12,924 nucleotides of DNA from Actinomycetota bacterium (GTDB lineage Bacteria; Actinomycetota; Thermoleophilia; Solirubrobacterales; Solirubrobacteraceae). Where the stretch lies: contig VAYD01000021.1 in the NCBI GenBank assembly GCA_005883905.1, positions 1 through 12,924 on the forward strand. Direction: 5' to 3'. The position numbers were made by a program, and so were the translations under genes. The notes under the pieces were generated by a model. It saw only the letters and a program-made list of their open reading frames with translations, was not told the DNA's origin and made no database searches. Positions 1-7,340 of the stretch are shown one piece after another (position 1 is the stretch's first letter; the number at the start of each line of letters is the position of its first letter).

Positions 1-1
1 C

Positions 2-619
2 CTCGACACCGCCGCGGCGCTGGTCGAGGAGTATCCCGGGCTGCTCGTGCACGGCATCGTCGGCGACTTCGAGCGCCACCTGCAGCATCTGCCCGACGCA
101 CTCGGCCCGCGCCTCGTCGCGTTCCTCGGCGGGACGATCGGCAACTTCACGCCGGGCAGCCGGCGGCGCTTCCTGCGCGGGCTGGCGAAGGCGATGGGCC
201 CCGACGACCACCTGCTGCTCGGCACCGACCTGGTCAAGGACCCGGCGATGCTGGAGGCGGCCTACGACGACGGCGAGGGCGTCACCGCAGAGTTCAACCG
301 CAACGTCCTCCATGTCGTGAACCGCGAGCTCGACGCCGACTTCGACGTCGACGCGTTCGACCACGTCGCGTTCTTCGACCGCGAGCGCGAGTGGATCGAG
401 ATGCGCCTGCGCGCCGCGTCGCGCCAGCACGTGCACATCGGCGCGCTCGGACTCGACATCGAGTTCGAGCCGCGCGAGGAGCTGCGCACCGAGATCAGCG
501 CGAAGTTCACGCACGAGCGGCTGCAGGGCGACCTCGCCGCCGCCGGTCTCGAGCTCGAGCGGGTCTTCACGGACGACAACGGGCTGTTCGCCGTTTCGTT
601 GTCTCGGCCGCGCGATTAG
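2..619 (+). CDS. egtD: L-histidine N-alpha-methyltransferase, C-terminal part (5' end outside window)
   Basis: The enzyme trimethylates histidine to hercynine with S-adenosylmethionine, the first step of ergothioneine synthesis in the cytosol. The fragment has 205 residues and the family usually about 320, so roughly the first 115 are missing at the left edge. The signature FLGGTIGNF is present, with its Asn at fragment residue 48 (nt 143-145). It is followed by the family block GTDLVKD, the [13 protein letters not shown] stretch, NRELDADFD, and RTEISAKF, whose Glu164 and Ser166 correspond to the histidine-binding Glu and Ser of mycobacterial EgtD. The C-terminus [12 protein letters not shown] is complete and ends at TAG. 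No egtB, egtC or egtA can be seen on the right, so any partners would be to the left. The stop TAG is also the first half of the probable -10 hexamer of the next gene. The family call is firm; the missing N-terminus cannot be judged. Confidence 0.95.
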   Translation, partial: LDTAAALVEEYPGLLVHGIVGDFERHLQHLPDALGPRLVAFLGGTIGNFTPGSRRRFLRGLAKAMGPDDHLLLGTDLVKDPAMLEAAYDDGEGVTAEFNRNVLHVVNRELDADFDVDAFDHVAFFDREREWIEMRLRAASRQHVHIGALGLDIEFEPREELRTEISAKFTHERLQGDLAAAGLELERVFTDDNGLFAVSLSRPRD

Positions 620-622
620 GGT
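617..622 (+). promoter_or_regulatory. Probable -10 hexamer TAGGGT of the SDR gene
   Basis: TAGGGT begins on the egtD stop codon and leaves seven bases before the ATG at 630. That spacing would put the transcription start on or beside the A of ATG, as in leaderless mRNAs. I see no good -35 element. The AGGG inside the hexamer could instead serve as a weak Shine-Dalgarno eight or nine bases from the start, so the two readings compete. The same arrangement occurs before two other rightward genes in this window. Confidence 0.45.
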
Positions 623-629
623 TCGCCTC

Positions 630-1391
630 ATGCACATCCGCAACGCAGGGGCGCTCGTCGTCGGCGGCGCGTCGGGCCTCGGCGAGGCCACGGTCCGCCA
701 GCTGCACGAGAGCGGGGCCGCCGTGACCATCGCCGACGTCAACGCCGACCGCGGAAAGGCGCTCGCCTCCGAGCTCGGGCTCGAGTTCATGGCCTGCGAC
801 GTGCGTGAGGAGGAGCAGGTCGAGGCCGCGGTGAAGAAGGCGGCGGAGGCCGACGGCGGTCTGCGGATCGCGGTGACGTGCGCCGGCACCGGCTGGGCGC
901 AGAAGGTCGCGTCGTCGAAGGGCGCGCACCCGCTGGAGCCGTTCAAGATCATCCTCGACATCAACCTGATCGGGACCTTCAACGTCCTACGGCTCGCGGC
1001 ACAGTCGATGATCGGCAACGAGCCCGACGCCAACGGCGAGCGCGGCGTGTGCATCAACACGGCCTCGATCGCCGCGTTCGACGGCCAGGTCGGGCAGGTC
1101 GCCTATTCGGCGTCCAAGGGCGGCGTCGTGGGCATGACGCTGCCCGTCGCGCGCGACCTCGCGCAGTACGGGATCCGCGTCGTGACGATCGCGCCCGGTC
1201 TGTTCGACACGCAGTTGCTCGCGGCGCTGCCCGAGGAGGCGCGCACCAAGCTCGGCGAGTCGATCCCGTTCCCGCCGCGGCTTGGGCGGCCCGAGGAGTA
1301 CGCGCAGCTCGCCGCGCAGGTCGTGGAGAACACGATGCTCAACGGCGAGACGATCCGCCTCGACGGCGCGCTGCGAATGGCGCCGCGCTAG
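630..1391 (+). CDS. SDR-family 3-hydroxyacyl-CoA dehydrogenase (type 2, HSD17B10-like)
   Basis: This is a probable NAD-dependent oxidoreductase that converts (S)-3-hydroxyacyl-CoA to 3-ketoacyl-CoA, the third step of beta-oxidation. The 253-residue length matches the family (about 255-260). The Rossmann glycine motif GGASGLGEA is at residues 12-20, and Asp36 at the end of the second strand favours NAD over NADP. A TCAG motif is at 83-86, Asn112 is in place, and the catalytic Ser146, Tyr159 and Lys163 lie in NTASIAAF and YSASK. The stretches [37 protein letters not shown] and [13 protein letters not shown] are characteristic of the type-2 HADH/HSD10 branch rather than of generic SDRs. The start ATG lies ten bases after egtD, on the same strand. 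The gene ends tail to tail with the secreted-protein gene, the two TAG stops sharing CTAG. The steroid and alcohol substrates known for HSD10 relatives are alternatives; the substrate is inferred. Confidence 0.9.
   Translation: MHIRNAGALVVGGASGLGEATVRQLHESGAAVTIADVNADRGKALASELGLEFMACDVREEEQVEAAVKKAAEADGGLRIAVTCAGTGWAQKVASSKGAHPLEPFKIILDINLIGTFNVLRLAAQSMIGNEPDANGERGVCINTASIAAFDGQVGQVAYSASKGGVVGMTLPVARDLAQYGIRVVTIAPGLFDTQLLAALPEEARTKLGESIPFPPRLGRPEEYAQLAAQVVENTMLNGETIRLDGALRMAPR
1388..1391. other. CTAG palindrome carrying both stop codons of a convergent gene pair
   Basis: Bases 1389-1391 are the TAG stop of the rightward dehydrogenase, and the complement of 1388-1390 is the TAG stop of the leftward secreted protein. 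The genes therefore overlap by four bases, with no room for a terminator between them. The same geometry recurs at 6278-6281. Confidence 0.9.
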
Positions 1392-2188
1392 AGAAGCGTC
1401 GCCGTGCAGGAGATCCGACCGCTGGTGCGGCGGCCGCCGGCGAGCAGCTCGTAGGGCCACGAGCCGGTGCAGCGGTCAGGCGCGCGGAACAGGTAGTGGC
1501 TGACCAGGCGGTGATCGGGCACCTTGCGGATCTCGTAGCCGGAGAGCGTCGGCACCTTGATGCGCCGGACGAAGTTCTCGCGCGTGGTGTGCACGGCGCT
1601 GAGGTTGAGCTCCAGCCGCGACGGGGTCGCGGTCGACGGCAGCGGCACCGAGAGCTGCACGGGCACGCCGGGCAGCCGCACCTCGAGCCCGGGGCGCAGG
1701 CGCGCCGTCGTCGTTGCGGTGACCGGGACGCTCATGCCGAGCTCGGGCGTCAGCAGCGTCGCCACGCTGTCGGCCCCGAGCAGCTTCGCCAGCAGCACGA
1801 CCGACGCGATGTCGCCCTTGTTCGCGGGCTTCCCGAGGAACGCGTCGATCGACCACGTGAGCTGTGTCTGCCCGCCCGGATTCAGAAAGCCCGCGATGTC
1901 GATCACGTAGCGGCCCGAGCCGATCCGGCTCTCCGCCGGGCACGTCCCGCGGGCAGCGTCGGCTCGGCCGCACAGCTTCGTGCGCGACTTCGTGTTCGCG
2001 CGCATGCCCTTCGGCAGCCGCGCGACGATCGGCCCGGATGCCGGCGGCGCGTCGAGCCCGAGCACGAATGCCGTGCCCTGCCGCGCCACGGCCGGGTCGA
2101 GGGCGACTGGACCGTTGGACTGCGCATGGGTTCCGGCAGCCGCGGACAGCGCCAGCGCCGCCCCGGCAAGTGCGGCGGGCCGGATCAG
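1388..2188 (-). CDS. Secreted four-cysteine protein of unknown function, probable CTG start
   Basis: I do not recognise a named family. The frame gives 266 residues with a clear signal peptide: IRP, then a hydrophobic run ([15 protein letters not shown]), then THA|Q at about 22/23, a good signal-peptidase I site. The mature part is Ala/Leu/Thr/Arg-rich and looks beta-stranded. It has two cysteines in the first third (C73 in KLCGR, C83 in [10 protein letters not shown]) and two at the end (C240 in [10 protein letters not shown]261 in ISCTATLL), which suggests two disulfides outside the membrane. The CP-x-S-x-IG-x-G block and a CTGSWPY-like ending resemble, from memory, secreted proteins common in Solirubrobacterales. 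No in-frame ATG, GTG or TTG lies near the signal peptide. The best start is CTG at 2188-2186, which overlaps the regulator's TGA as CTGA and has GAGGGAG eight bases upstream. It is probably made by translational coupling with the regulator. The frame is secure, the start codon less so, and the function unknown. Confidence 0.75.
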   Translation of the reverse strand: MIRPAALAGAALALSAAAGTHAQSNGPVALDPAVARQGTAFVLGLDAPPASGPIVARLPKGMRANTKSRTKLCGRADAARGTCPAESRIGSGRYVIDIAGFLNPGGQTQLTWSIDAFLGKPANKGDIASVVLLAKLLGADSVATLLTPELGMSVPVTATTTARLRPGLEVRLPGVPVQLSVPLPSTATPSRLELNLSAVHTTRENFVRRIKVPTLSGYEIRKVPDHRLVSHYLFRAPDRCTGSWPYELLAGGRRTSGRISCTATLL

Positions 2189-2892
2189 CCGAGCTGCTCC
2201 CTCAGCGCCGCCGGCGAGCGGACGATGATCCTGCCTCGCTTGAGCGTGATGATCCCCTCGTTCTCGAGCCAGTGCAGCAGCCGTGTCGCCGCGTCCTTGG
2301 GCGTGCCGGCGATCCGCGCGAGGTCGGTCGGCGAGCCGACCAGCTCGACGTTGTCCTCCCCCGGGTGGCGCGCTTGGCGCGCCTCCACCTGAGCCAGCAG
2401 CGTCGCAAGGATCCGTCCGTTGACGGTCGAGGTCGACGTCGCGAACAGTCGCTCGTCGGCACGCTGCAACAGCTCCGCCACGTGAATCGCCATGTTGATC
2501 GCAGCGCGCGCGTTGTTCTCGAGGATCGCCATCAGGTCCTCGCGCGAGATCGCGACCGCTGTCGTCGGTTCGACGGCCTGCATCGTCGCCGAGCGGCGAT
2601 CGGTCGCGAACAGCGCGAGCTCGCCGACGATGCCGCCCTGGCCCACCTGGGCGAGCGTGATCGGCGAGCCGTCGACCAAGCGGCGCGTCAGCTTCACGAA
2701 ACCGCTGTTGATCACGTAGCAGGACTCGCCGGTGTCGCCCTCGGAGAACACCGTCGTCGCCGGGTCCCAGCTCACGGTGTCGACCTTGCCCGCGAGCTCG
2801 GCGAGCTCCTCGTCCGACAGGGAGGCGAAGAGATCGAGCCCCGCGAGGAGGTCGACGATTGTTTCGTGCGTGAGTGCCACCGCCGGGTTCAT
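2185..2892 (-). CDS. Crp/FNR-family transcriptional regulator
   Basis: A 235-residue regulator with the standard Crp layout. An N-terminal cyclic-nucleotide-binding beta-roll spans about 15-125, a long dimerisation helix about 126-150, and a C-terminal winged helix-turn-helix about 157-226. The phosphate-binding cassette is GELAL (90-94) followed by DRRSA with Arg100-Ser101, close to the Arg-Ser/Thr pair that binds cAMP in Crp. A nucleotide ligand is therefore plausible, but other effectors occur in the family. There is no cluster of cysteines for an FNR iron-sulfur centre. The recognition helix lies in GTPKDAATRLLHWLENEGII (196-215), where Pro-Lys-Asp replaces the usual S/T-R-E. The start ATG has AGGA two bases upstream and a TAGGAT hexamer 12 bases upstream. 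Its 3' end overlaps the secreted-protein start, so the two form an operon. It diverges from the MMPL exporter, which is a natural candidate target. Confidence 0.9.
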   Translation of the reverse strand: MNPAVALTHETIVDLLAGLDLFASLSDEELAELAGKVDTVSWDPATTVFSEGDTGESCYVINSGFVKLTRRLVDGSPITLAQVGQGGIVGELALFATDRRSATMQAVEPTTAVAISREDLMAILENNARAAINMAIHVAELLQRADERLFATSTSTVNGRILATLLAQVEARQARHPGEDNVELVGSPTDLARIAGTPKDAATRLLHWLENEGIITLKRGRIIVRSPAALREQLG

Positions 2893-2904
2893 TTCCTGGG
2901 CGCG

Positions 2905-2946
2905 ATCCTAAACAGGTTGCTCCGGGCCTCGCCAGCGGGTTAGGCT
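2905..2946. promoter_or_regulatory. Back-to-back promoters between the Crp-like regulator and the MMPL exporter
   Basis: The 65-bp gap holds an inverted pair of -10-like hexamers. TAGGAT on the minus strand (2910-2905) serves the regulator. TAGGCT on the plus strand (2941-2946) serves the exporter, with TTGCTC at 2917-2922 as a possible -35 at 18 bp. The two -35 regions lie between the hexamers and overlap, so one bound protein could affect both directions. I could not see a convincing Crp-type TGTGA-N6-TCACA palindrome. The elements are inferred by eye. Confidence 0.45.
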
Positions 2947-2957
2947 CGCCCGCCCCA

Positions 2958-5900
2958 GTGATCACGCCGATCGCCCGCTTCGCAGTTCGCTTCGCCGTGC
3001 CCGTTCTTGTCGGATGGGTCGTCGTCGTGGTCGTGCTCGGGCTGGTCGCGCTGGGCGCGATCGGGGACGGCCGCAACGTCGAGGACAAGGTGCAGCCGTC
3101 GCTGCTGTTCGTGCCCGGCACGGAGTCGACGCACTGGCGCGACGTGCGCAAGGGCAGCTTCAACGAGTCGCTGATCGCGCTCCTGGTCGGCCCGCAGCGC
3201 GAGATCGACCGCCAGGGGCCGGCGCTCGCGACCGCGCTCGAGCAGCGGCCGGGCACACGCGCGATCTCGCCCTGGAGCGCAGGCGGCATCAAGCAGCTTC
3301 AGCAGCTGCGCCCGAGTCCGACACAGGCGGCGATCAGCATCGACCTGAAGATCCCGCCGGGCGGCAACATCAACACCGTCATAGGGCCGCTCGAGGACTT
3401 CGTCAACAGCCACACGCACGCGCCGGTCCGCGCCCACCTCGCCGGCGTCCCGTCACTGGGAAGCGAGGTCAACAAATCCTCAATCGACGCCCTCCACAAG
3501 GGCGAGATGATCGCCATCCCGATCCTGATCCTCGTCGTGCTGCTCGTCTTCCGCAGCCCGGTCGCGGCTGGGATCCCGCTCTTGATCGCGGCCGGCACGG
3601 TGGTCATGGGCTTCGGGATCCTGTCGCTGATCCTCAACTTCGTCGACCTCGACGCCGTCGCCCTGAGCGCGGCGTCGATGCTCGGCCTCGCGCTCGGCAT
3701 CGATTACTCGCTGCTGATCGTCACGCGCTTCAGATCGAGTCTCGCCGAGGGCCACCCGCCCAAACAGGCGGCATCGATCGCGGCGAACACCGCGGGCCGG
3801 ACCGCGAACTTCGCCGGCATGGTGCTGCTCGCGATCACGTTCGTCGCACTCCTCCTGTCGCCGGGCTCGATCCTCCTGTCGATGGCGATCGGCATGATCG
3901 TCGTGACGATCCTGAGCATGGCCGGGGCCATCCTGATCGCGCCGGCAGCGACGAGCTTGCTCGGCCACCGGGTGAACATGTGGCAGCTCGGCCGCCCGCC
4001 GTCCGAGGAGGGCGGGCTCATTGCAGCCATCGTCGCCCGCGTCAGCAGACGCGCGGCGCTCGCGGTCGCCACGCTCGCGGCGCTGCTGCTGCTGTTCGCG
4101 TCGCCGGTGCTCGGCATCAAGACCACGCCACCCGACCCGCGCGTGCTGCCCAAGAACAGCGCCGGCCTCGAGGCGTTCAATGCCCTGCGCGCGGCGAAGT
4201 TCGGCCCCGAGATCGACATCGCGCTCGCGGCGCCGCGCGGGACGCTGATGGATCCGCAACGGCTGGTGGCGATCAACGCGCTGGAGCGCCAGATCGCGCG
4301 GATGCCGCTCGTGCGGGCCGTCACCGGCCCCGGTCTCATCGCCGACGCGACCGCGGCAGTACGCGACGCCCCCAAGCAGGTCGACAAGTCCCGCGGCGAC
4401 CTCGCCGCAGCCGACCGCGAGCTCGGCGCGCGCTCGCGCCAGCTGAACCGCGCGCGCCGCGAGGCCCGCCGACAGGCCGCGGACGTCGCTCGTGGCCTCA
4501 CGCAGGCGCAGGGACTGCTCAACTCCGGCAGCGCCATGCTTGCCGCTGCGACGAGCCACACCGGTGACATCGGCCGGCTCAAGTCAGGCCTCACGGCGGC
4601 GACGGACGGCGCGAGCCAGCTCGCCGGCGGCACCCGGACGCTGACGCAGAAGGCGCAGCTCCTCAGCACCGCGCTCAATGAGATTCGCACCCGCGTCAAC
4701 TCCCTGATCCCGGCGATCGTCAACGGCCAGAGCGCGCTGCGCGACGCGCAGGCGCGCCTGAACCTGCTGCGCGTCCCGGCCCAGACCAGCACGCGCGACC
4801 TCCAGGATGCGCTGGCCGCGCTGGACCGCTCGGGCTCGTCGGACCCGGCGGTCCAGGAGGCGCGCAGCCACGTCGAGTCGGCGCTCGCGGCCGTCGGCGG
4901 GAGCAGCAGCGGGGGGCTCAAGCCGGCGCAGGCGGGCAGCTTCGCCGGCCTCGACGCGTCGCTGGCCAGCGAGCTTGCGCTGGCCGAGGCGGCCGGCCGT
5001 CAGATCGACGCCGCCGTTCGCCAGGCGGGGCAGTTCCAGGACGTGATGCAGCAGGTCGCCGATGGCGCGAGCCGGCTCGTGAACCCCGGCCTCAGCGTCG
5101 TCGATTCGGGCCAGAGCGAGCTCGCCGCCGCGCTCGGGCAGGCGCGCGACGGCGTCGCCGCCGTGCAGCCGCAGCTCAACGACCTCGCCGGCGGCGCGCA
5201 GTCGCTGCTCGCGACCGGAGGCGAGCTGCTCGACGCCAACGGCGCGAAGGTGACGCCGCTCTTCTCACAGTTGCAGGACGGGCTCGGGTCCGCATCGACG
5301 CGGATCGACACGGTGCGCGGCCAGTTGCGCACGCGGACCGGGCCGTTCGAGCCGTTGCGCGTCCTGCACTCGCTCGACGTGAACTCGCCGGGATTCTTCC
5401 GCTCGGGCTACCTGACGGTCGCCGGGATCGAGGGCGCGAAGCCGGCCGACCGCGAAGCACTGTCGAGCATCGTCGACGGCGGCGACGGCGCACGCAAGGC
5501 GCGGATCCTCGTGATGCCGAACGTCGAGACCAACGACCCGCGTCAGGACCAGATCGTCGACAGCGTTCGGAAGCTGACGCACCGCTTCGAGAAGCAGACC
5601 GGCATCGCGGCCCCGGTCGGCGGGACGGCGCCGGAGCTGACCGACTTCGAGCGCGTCAACCGCACTCGCGTGCCGATCATCATTCTCGCGATCTGCCTCG
5701 TGACGTACCTGGCGCTCATCCCGATCCTGCGGTCCGTCGTGCTGCCCGCCATCGCCGTCGGGCTCAACCTGCTCACGGTCGCCGCGGCGTTCGGCATCCT
5801 CACGCTGCTGTTCGTCGGCGACAACCCGATCATGGGTGGCGCAGGGAAGCTCGACATCGTCACGGTCACCGGCATCTTCGTCGTGACGTTCGCGCTCTCG

Positions 5901-6281
5901 ATCGACTACCAGGTGTTCCTGCTCACCCGCATGCGCGAGGAGTACGTACGCACCCAGTCACACACCGCGGCGGTCGAGTTCGGCATCTCGAAGACCGCCC
6001 GCGTCGTCACGGGCGCCGCGACGATCATGGTCGCCGTCTTCCTCGCGTTCGCTCTGTCGAGCTTCTCGCTGATCCAGCAGCTCGGCATCGGGCTCGCGAC
6101 CGCGGTCCTCATCGACGCGACGATCGTGCGCCTCGGCCTGCTGCCGTCGATCATGAAGCTCGCCGGCGACCGCACCTGGTGGCTGCCGACCTGGCTCGAC
6201 GAGAAGCTGCCGTTCCTCGACACCGAGGGCGCGGTCTTCGCCCGCGACGCGGACCACCTGCGCGCGACCGCCGGGGTCTAG
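2958..6281 (+). CDS. MMPL/RND-superfamily exporter with large helical periplasmic insert
   Basis: An inner-membrane, proton-driven exporter of the RND superfamily, MMPL branch, 1,107 residues from GTG 2958. The layout is typical: TM1 (about 8-32), a first extracytoplasmic domain, TM2-6 (about 184-340), TM7 (about 361-386), a long second extracytoplasmic region, then TM8-12 (about 906-1065). Both halves carry the family's intramembrane acidic motif: GIDYSLLIVTRFR with Asp249-Tyr250, and SIDYQVFLLTRMREEY with Asp983-Tyr984. The second insert, about residues 475-790, is unusually rich in Ala, Gln, Leu and Arg, with repeated LAGG/LA-GA elements. It looks like long coiled-coil or helical-hairpin segments, as in the YhgE/Pip-like MmpL relatives. 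An ATG at 2874 is in frame but would run into the regulator's coding start. GTG 2958 follows a TAGGCT hexamer by 11 bases and begins right before TM1, so I prefer it. Cargo may be lipid, glycolipid or drug; the sequence does not decide. It ends in CTAG shared with the convergent cupredoxin gene. Confidence 0.9.
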   Translation: MITPIARFAVRFAVPVLVGWVVVVVVLGLVALGAIGDGRNVEDKVQPSLLFVPGTESTHWRDVRKGSFNESLIALLVGPQREIDRQGPALATALEQRPGTRAISPWSAGGIKQLQQLRPSPTQAAISIDLKIPPGGNINTVIGPLEDFVNSHTHAPVRAHLAGVPSLGSEVNKSSIDALHKGEMIAIPILILVVLLVFRSPVAAGIPLLIAAGTVVMGFGILSLILNFVDLDAVALSAASMLGLALGIDYSLLIVTRFRSSLAEGHPPKQAASIAANTAGRTANFAGMVLLAITFVALLLSPGSILLSMAIGMIVVTILSMAGAILIAPAATSLLGHRVNMWQLGRPPSEEGGLIAAIVARVSRRAALAVATLAALLLLFASPVLGIKTTPPDPRVLPKNSAGLEAFNALRAAKFGPEIDIALAAPRGTLMDPQRLVAINALERQIARMPLVRAVTGPGLIADATAAVRDAPKQVDKSRGDLAAADRELGARSRQLNRARREARRQAADVARGLTQAQGLLNSGSAMLAAATSHTGDIGRLKSGLTAATDGASQLAGGTRTLTQKAQLLSTALNEIRTRVNSLIPAIVNGQSALRDAQARLNLLRVPAQTSTRDLQDALAALDRSGSSDPAVQEARSHVESALAAVGGSSSGGLKPAQAGSFAGLDASLASELALAEAAGRQIDAAVRQAGQFQDVMQQVADGASRLVNPGLSVVDSGQSELAAALGQARDGVAAVQPQLNDLAGGAQSLLATGGELLDANGAKVTPLFSQLQDGLGSASTRIDTVRGQLRTRTGPFEPLRVLHSLDVNSPGFFRSGYLTVAGIEGAKPADREALSSIVDGGDGARKARILVMPNVETNDPRQDQIVDSVRKLTHRFEKQTGIAAPVGGTAPELTDFERVNRTRVPIIILAICLVTYLALIPILRSVVLPAIAVGLNLLTVAAAFGILTLLFVGDNPIMGGAGKLDIVTVTGIFVVTFALSIDYQVFLLTRMREEYVRTQSHTAAVEFGISKTARVVTGAATIMVAVFLAFALSSFSLIQQLGIGLATAVLIDATIVRLGLLPSIMKLAGDRTWWLPTWLDEKLPFLDTEGAVFARDADHLRATAGV
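6278..6281. other. Second CTAG palindrome carrying interlocked stop codons
   Basis: Bases 6279-6281 are the TAG stop of the MMPL exporter, and the complement of 6278-6280 is the TAG stop of the cupredoxin protein. The overlap is four bases, exactly as at 1388-1391. Confidence 0.9.
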
Positions 6282-7300
6282 CGAGCCCGCAACTTCAGCG
6301 TCCGTTTGAGCGTCGTGCCGTTGCCGGCGTCGTCGGTGGCGACGAGCGTGAGCGTGACCGTGCGGCGCTGGCGCAACAGGCGCCGCAGCGTCTTGGTGAG
6401 CTTGATCGTCAGCGTGTGCCTGCCGGCCGCGCCGAAGTCCTTGCTCGCCTTCGCCGTCTTCTTGCCGACCTTCAGCGTCGCGGTCACCGAGGTGGACTCG
6501 TCGGTTGTGAAGGGCACGCGCAGCGTCTTGCCGACGGTGAGCTTCCTGGCGATCGTGAGCTTCACCACCGGCGCCGTCGTGTCGGGCGTCGTGCCGCCGC
6601 CCGGAGGTGGAGGCGTCGTGCCGCCGCCGCCCGGAGGGGGAGGCGGAGGCGTCGGATCGGGGAGACCGCTGATCGTGATGTCGCGCGTCGCGGGCGCCGA
6701 AACGACGTGGCCCTTGTCCATGACGCGGACGGTCGGATGGAACGTGCCGTTGGCCGTGTACGTGTGCTGCACGGTGGTCGTCGTCGACGTCCCGTCGGTG
6801 CTCCCGTTGCCGTCGAAGTCCCAGACGTACTTGGTGATCACGTCCCCGGAGCCGGCGTCCGGGTCGCCGGTGCCCGTGTACGTGAACATCACGGACGCTC
6901 CGCTCTGCTCGAACTGGAAGTCGGGCGTGGCGGTCCCGTCGCCCGGGATCGTGAACGACCCGCTCATGCCGGTGCCGACGCTCCCTTCCTGACCGGCGTG
7001 GCCGTGGATCGCGCAATGGAAGGCGTAGAAGCCCGGCCGCAGCGTCGTGATGCTCTGGCAGGTGTCCGACGAGCCGGAGGAGACATTCGAGAGCTCGCCG
7101 GTGTCGAACACCAGCGGGTGCGCGCCGAAGCCCTCGCCCTGCGGCGACCAGCAGACCGCCGTGTCCGTCGGCGCCACTGTGAGCTGCGTCGGCGAGTACA
7201 GGTGGCCGCCGACCGGGAACTGGAAGGTCGGATCGGCGGCAGCGGCTGTCGTCGCGAGCAATCCGCACGCGAGCAGCGCGAGCACACAGGACCGGAGCAT
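6278..7300 (-). CDS. Exported cupredoxin-PKD-Ig-like protein (type-1 copper site)
   Basis: Counting 340 residues from ATG 7300, a signal peptide (MLRSCVLALLACGLL, then ATTAAAA|D) is followed by a plastocyanin-like domain at about 24-120. Its probable type-1 copper ligands are His61 in GAHPL, Cys96 and His99 in FHCAIHG, and Met112 in GTGMSG. The Cys-His spacing is canonical, but the Met is 13 residues after His99, a longer loop than in plastocyanin. Cys50 and Cys81 could form a disulfide. A PKD domain follows at about 126-210 (YVWDFDGNGSTDG, HTYTANGTFHPTVRVMD), then a Pro/Gly linker at about 214-240. The C-terminal module (244-340) resembles the Ig-like domain common in Solirubrobacterales secreted proteins (DDAGN near its end). 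It may be an electron carrier or copper sensor held at the cell surface. No oxidase or Cu chaperone is nearby. AGGAGG lies three bases before ATG 7300. An in-frame ATG at 7330 would give a longer leader with SRRVML, a Tat-like motif (350 residues). Confidence 0.8.
   Translation of the reverse strand: MLRSCVLALLACGLLATTAAAADPTFQFPVGGHLYSPTQLTVAPTDTAVCWSPQGEGFGAHPLVFDTGELSNVSSGSSDTCQSITTLRPGFYAFHCAIHGHAGQEGSVGTGMSGSFTIPGDGTATPDFQFEQSGASVMFTYTGTGDPDAGSGDVITKYVWDFDGNGSTDGTSTTTTVQHTYTANGTFHPTVRVMDKGHVVSAPATRDITISGLPDPTPPPPPPGGGGTTPPPPGGGTTPDTTAPVVKLTIARKLTVGKTLRVPFTTDESTSVTATLKVGKKTAKASKDFGAAGRHTLTIKLTKTLRRLLRQRRTVTLTLVATDDAGNGTTLKRTLKLRAR
6585..6651 (-). repeat. Imperfect tandem repeat encoding the Pro/Gly linker
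   Basis: Two copies of a roughly 27-30 bp unit (plus-strand GGCGTCGTGCCGCCG, then CCCGGAGG and a GGA-rich tail) begin at 6585 and 6612. On the minus strand they encode two runs of prolines followed by glycines (PPPPPPGGGG, then PPPPGGG), separated by Thr-Thr. The copies differ by a CCG insertion, which fits slippage in an interdomain linker. Copy number may vary between strains. Confidence 0.75.
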
Positions 7301-7340
7301 CACCCTCCTAGACGCCACGGCGGGCATCATCCTTCCCGGG

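Noticed and set aside
878..2392. A long open frame on the plus strand running across the dehydrogenase end and the antisense of the secreted protein
   Set aside because: Its translation is an Arg/Ala/Gly-rich low-complexity string with no domain, and it overlaps two well-supported genes. It is an effect of high GC content, as are the other long antisense frames under the MMPL, WS/DGAT and thiolase genes.
2874..2957. Upstream ATG at 2874 as the start of the MMPL exporter
   Set aside because: It would overlap the divergent regulator's first codons and lie upstream of the exporter's own -10-like element. The extra 28 residues are Pro/Gly-rich without family likeness.
2893..2957. A classic Crp/FNR operator in the divergent gap
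   Set aside because: The only symmetry found is CCTAA (2907-2911) against TTAGG (2940-2944), which is better explained as the two opposed -10 elements. No TGTGA or TTGAT half-site pair is present.
6585..6651. CRISPR-like or mobile repeat
   Set aside because: It has only two imperfect units, in frame, encoding a Pro/Gly linker; there are no spacers.
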